Assembly (NCBI GenBank): GCA_963756715.1
Contig: CAVWOV010000049.1
Location: forward strand, 1 to 64,000
Direction of reading: 5' to 3'
DNA from: VAZQ01 sp963756715
GTDB lineage: Bacteria > Pseudomonadota > Alphaproteobacteria > Rhizobiales > Xanthobacteraceae
DNA: 64,000 nucleotides
The notes beneath the pieces were generated by a model. It did no database searches. It saw only the letters and a program-made list of their open reading frames with translations, and was not told where the DNA came from. Made by a program: the position numbers and the translations under genes. Shown in pieces: positions 61,604-64,000 of this stretch; the first letter of the stretch is position 1, and every line of letters begins with the position of its first letter.

Positions 61604-62662
61604 ATGAAATTGTCCGACAAGCACGCTCCGCCGCGTGACGAGCGCGGCAGTGTGTGCAAGCTTGCCGCGATAACAATGGACCCCGCAATGCGCGATACTT
61701 GGCCGTTGCTCGAGCAGATTGCGTTTCCGCCGATCCGTCGTGGCCGGATCGACACCCTGCAGATCAATGTCGGCTATCGCTGCAACCAGTCGTGCACGCA
61801 TTGTCACGTCAATGCCGGTCCCAGCCGCACCGAGGAGATGTCGGGCGAAGTCGCCGAGGTTGTGCTCGCGTTCATCGAGCGGCACCGCATTTCGACACTC
61901 GATATCACCGGCGGGGCACCCGAGCTCAACGCCCACTTCCGCCGTCTCGTCACCGGCGCGCGCGATATCGGCGTCAATGTCATGGACCGCTGCAACCTGA
62001 CGATTTTCGATGTCCCGGGTCAGGAAGACCTGGGTGAGTTCCTGCGCGCGCATCGGGTCGAGGTCGTGGCCTCGATGCCATGCTATTTGCAAGACAATGT
62101 CGACCGCCAGCGCGGCAAGGGTGTCTTCGACGGCTCGATCCGTGGCCTGCGGTTGCTCAACGCGCTGGGTTATGGGCACGACGGCACCGGGCTGACGCTC
62201 AATCTCGTCTACAATCCACAGGGGCCGTCGCTACCGCCAGCGCAGGACCAACTCGAAGCCGACTACAAGCGCGTGCTGGGCGAGCGTTATGGTGTCGTCT
62301 TCAACCGGCTTTTCACTCTGGCCAACATGCCGATTCAGCGCTTCGGCGCAATCCTGATCGCACAGGGTGAGTTCGATCGCTACCTCGGTTTGCTGCAGCA
62401 CGCGCATATGGATGCCAACCTCGACGAGGTCATGTGCCGCCACATGATCTCGGTCGATTGGCGGGGCTACGTCTACGATTGCGACTTCAACCAGATGCTC
62501 GACTTGCCGCTCCGCCACGGCGGGCGCGAACGCACGCGCCTGGCTGATTTGCTCGACACCGACCTGGAAGACGATCCGATCCGGGTCGCCGGCCACTGTT
62601 ACGGCTGTACCGCGGGCCAAGGATCGAGCTGCGGCGGGGCGCTGAAGGAAGCGGCCGAGTGA
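61604..62662 (+). CDS. arsS: Radical SAM/Cys-rich protein of the arsenosugar type (ArsS)
   Basis: The 352-residue protein has the radical-SAM site C60-x3-C64-x2-C67 (YRCNQSCTHCHVNAG) and the C-terminal Cys-rich domain HCYGCTAGQGSSCGG, the mark of the radical SAM/Cys-rich (selenodomain) family. In arsenosugar biosynthesis ArsS attaches the 5-deoxyadenosyl group to dimethylarsenite. The ATG at 61604 is used; an internal ATG at 61676 lies closer to the family start. The stop overlaps the next gene (GTGA), and a TIGR04283-type glycosyltransferase follows, the usual partners. No arsM is visible within the window. Confidence 0.85.
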   Translation: MKLSDKHAPPRDERGSVCKLAAITMDPAMRDTWPLLEQIAFPPIRRGRIDTLQINVGYRCNQSCTHCHVNAGPSRTEEMSGEVAEVVLAFIERHRISTLDITGGAPELNAHFRRLVTGARDIGVNVMDRCNLTIFDVPGQEDLGEFLRAHRVEVVASMPCYLQDNVDRQRGKGVFDGSIRGLRLLNALGYGHDGTGLTLNLVYNPQGPSLPPAQDQLEADYKRVLGERYGVVFNRLFTLANMPIQRFGAILIAQGEFDRYLGLLQHAHMDANLDEVMCRHMISVDWRGYVYDCDFNQMLDLPLRHGGRERTRLADLLDTDLEDDPIRVAGHCYGCTAGQGSSCGGALKEAAE

Positions 62663-63654
62663 CCTCCGGCGATCTTTCGACACTGCGACTGCCGGCGGCT
62701 AACGCGATCGGCCGGGCGGGCCGAACCTGCCCGGCAGACTACCGCTACCCGGCATCGGTGTTCGACCGCCCGGCCGAGCTGACCGCCGATGTGCTCTACG
62801 TCGTCGGCGGCCTCTACGGCAACCTCGCGGCGCTCGCCGAGATCGAACGGCTTGCCGCCGCCGAGCATGCCAGCATCGTCTTCAACGGCGACTTCCACTG
62901 GTTCGACGCCGAACCGGACTGGTTCGCCGAAGTTGCCCGACGCGTAGCGCGCCATCGCGCCATCCGCGGCAATGTCGAGACCGAGATCGCACGCGGGGCC
63001 GACGTTGGCGCGGGCTGCGGCTGCGCCTATCCGGCTTCGGTCGAGGAGGACACGGTCCGCCGTTCGAACGAGATTTTGATCGATCTGCGCCGCACGGCAG
63101 TGACGCTGCCCGGCGTCGCCGCCCGGCTTGGCGAACTCCCGATGCACCTCTTGGCCGACGTCGGCGGACTTCGCATCGGTATCGTCCACGGCGATGCGAC
63201 AGCGCTCGCCGGCTGGTCGTTCGCACACGATGCACTCGACCAGGCCAGTACGTCCGCGCTGATCGAAGCCATCCGGCGCGCCTCACACATCGACGTATTC
63301 GCCTCGACACACACCTGCCTGGCGGCCCTGCGCGATTTTGTCGTGCCGGCAGGCCGCACGACTGTCATCAACAACGGCGCGGCCGGAATGCCGAATTTCA
63401 AGGACTCCCGGATCGGACTGATCACGCGCATCAGCCGCGCCCCCTCCCCTCACGCTCCGCTCTATGGCCTTATGCGCGACGGCGTACACATCGATGCCAT
63501 TCCAGTGGCCTACGACCACGCCCGCTTTCTCACGCGTTTCCTCGCACGCTGGCCCGCAGGTAGCGCGGCACATATCTCGTATTTTCAGCGGATTTCATCG
63601 GGGCCGGCCCATGAGATCGCACAGGCCAAGCCGACTCCGGCCGCCGTCGCATAG
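62659..63654 (+). CDS. Divergent metallophosphoesterase of the radical-SAM/Cys-rich cluster
   Basis: The 331-residue protein reads VLYVVGGLYGNLAALAEIER, VFNGDFHWFD, AIRGNVETEI, GIVHGDATALAG and FASTHTCLAAL, in the order and spacing of calcineurin-like phosphoesterase motifs. The first motif is GGLYGN instead of the usual D-x-H-GN, so one metal site is changed. A Cys-rich GAGCGCAYP follows. It begins with GTG inside the ArsS stop (GTGA overlap), so the two are translationally coupled. Its substrate is unknown; a sugar- or nucleotide-phosphate in the same pathway is likely. Confidence 0.75.
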   Translation: MTSGDLSTLRLPAANAIGRAGRTCPADYRYPASVFDRPAELTADVLYVVGGLYGNLAALAEIERLAAAEHASIVFNGDFHWFDAEPDWFAEVARRVARHRAIRGNVETEIARGADVGAGCGCAYPASVEEDTVRRSNEILIDLRRTAVTLPGVAARLGELPMHLLADVGGLRIGIVHGDATALAGWSFAHDALDQASTSALIEAIRRASHIDVFASTHTCLAALRDFVVPAGRTTVINNGAAGMPNFKDSRIGLITRISRAPSPHAPLYGLMRDGVHIDAIPVAYDHARFLTRFLARWPAGSAAHISYFQRISSGPAHEIAQAKPTPAAVA

Positions 63655-63822
63655 TGTGGCGGTTTCAGAAGTCCGCATCATTCTTCCCGCGAAGTCCGAC
63701 ATGCGGACTTCTGAACCAAAGCCACACTAGATCAATAAGTTGCTAGTGGAGTTTTGGATTTGACGTTCGCTTCGTGGGCTCGCGGCGAGGCGGGTGAGCG
63801 AACGTCAAATCCACTCCACTAG
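63655..63822. repeat. Composite palindromic element B (two hairpins)
   Basis: The element starts directly after the metallophosphoesterase stop codon. The first hairpin pairs TTCAGAAGTCCGC (63664-63676) with GCGGACTTCTGAA (63703-63715), and with the CACTAGATCAATA linker it matches element A at 41788-41870. The second hairpin is different from that of A: GGATTTGACGTTCGCT (63756-63771) pairs with AGCGAACGTCAAATCC (63797-63812), with CTAGTGGAGT/ACTCCACTAG-type ends. It separates the phosphoesterase and glycosyltransferase genes. Confidence 0.85.
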
Positions 63823-63895
63823 TGCCCTTCGAATTGCTTGCGAGACCGGCGCCGTTCGCTGGTAGACTGCGGGAACGCGTCTGCCGGGGCACTGC

Positions 63896-64000
63896 ATGTC
63901 GACTCTCTCCATCATCATCCCGGTCCTGAATGAAGGCGAGCGCATCGCCGCTGCGCTCGACGCGCTTGCGCCCCTGCGCGCGCTTGGCGTCGAGATCATC
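63896..64000 (+). CDS. Family 2 glycosyltransferase, N-terminal part (TIGR04283-like)
   Basis: The ATG at 63896 opens a frame to the window end: MSTLSIIIPVLNEGERIAAA, the classic start of a GT-A family 2 glycosyltransferase (SIIIPxLNE). Its place after ArsS and the phosphoesterase fits the transferase-2 family (TIGR04283) that goes with radical SAM/Cys-rich proteins and is thought to build the sugar part of arsenosugar-like products. Only 35 residues are visible. Confidence 0.8.
   Translation, partial: MSTLSIIIPVLNEGERIAAALDALAPLRALGVEII

Overview
The window reads as chromosomal DNA of an alphaproteobacterium of the order Hyphomicrobiales (Rhizobiales), close to the Bradyrhizobium/Rhodopseudomonas/Pseudolabrys lineage. 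This rests on high GC content, the rhizobial order of the division and cell-wall (dcw) cluster, many periplasmic Bug/TctC-type receptors, sigma-EcfG-type promoters, and a small mRNA with a 17-nt Shine-Dalgarno sequence of the rreB type known from Bradyrhizobiaceae. The species is not claimed.

Layout. 1-1.6 kb: a badly broken gene with a nuclease-like C-terminus, coupled by ATGA overlap to a gene that leaves the window. 1.8-4.4 kb: two ~505-bp direct repeats flank a flavin-dependent monooxygenase. 4.4-15.5 kb: accessory genes (DUF2200 remnant, PHA-system protein, ParA, EamA transporter, small conserved proteins, FAD monooxygenase, CoA transferase, broken SDR, ParB-like protein, exported methyltransferase, and an RHH/zinc-ribbon pair around an AT-rich spacer). 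15.7-25.2 kb: the rreB-like mini-gene, a PyrK/PyrD-like pair, then four Bug/TctC receptors with a ModA-like protein, an isocitrate-lyase-family enzyme and an MFS transporter, which look like carboxylate uptake and breakdown. 25.4-30.2 kb: prmA, pepP, a Bcr/CflA efflux gene and an EcfG-driven DUF3309 gene.

30.2-58.7 kb, almost all on the minus strand: ligA, recN, bamD, lpxC, ftsZ, ftsA, ftsQ, ddl, murB, murC, murG, ftsW, murD, mraY, murF, murE, ftsI, ftsL, rsmH and mraZ (listed from low to high coordinate, so transcription runs from mraZ towards ligA). Peptidoglycan precursor synthesis, divisome assembly, lipid A synthesis (lpxC) and outer-membrane assembly (bamD) are encoded together. A catabolic pair (substrate-binding protein and FAD hydroxylase) sits between murB and ddl, and palindromic repeats lie in several dcw gaps. 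A row of TGGG boxes at 10-bp spacing precedes mraZ.

58.7-64 kb: an EcfG-driven PRC-barrel protein, an AmpD-type amidase, RNase P RNA with its terminator, and the start of a radical-SAM/metallophosphoesterase/glycosyltransferase cluster of arsenosugar type.

Sequence quality. At least 13 single-base indels break otherwise well-conserved reading frames, including the essential ligA (three) and mraZ (one). In each affected gene, correcting the indels restores a whole number of codons and a normal protein length. Most are probably sequence or assembly errors. Broken genes are annotated here over their full corrected span.
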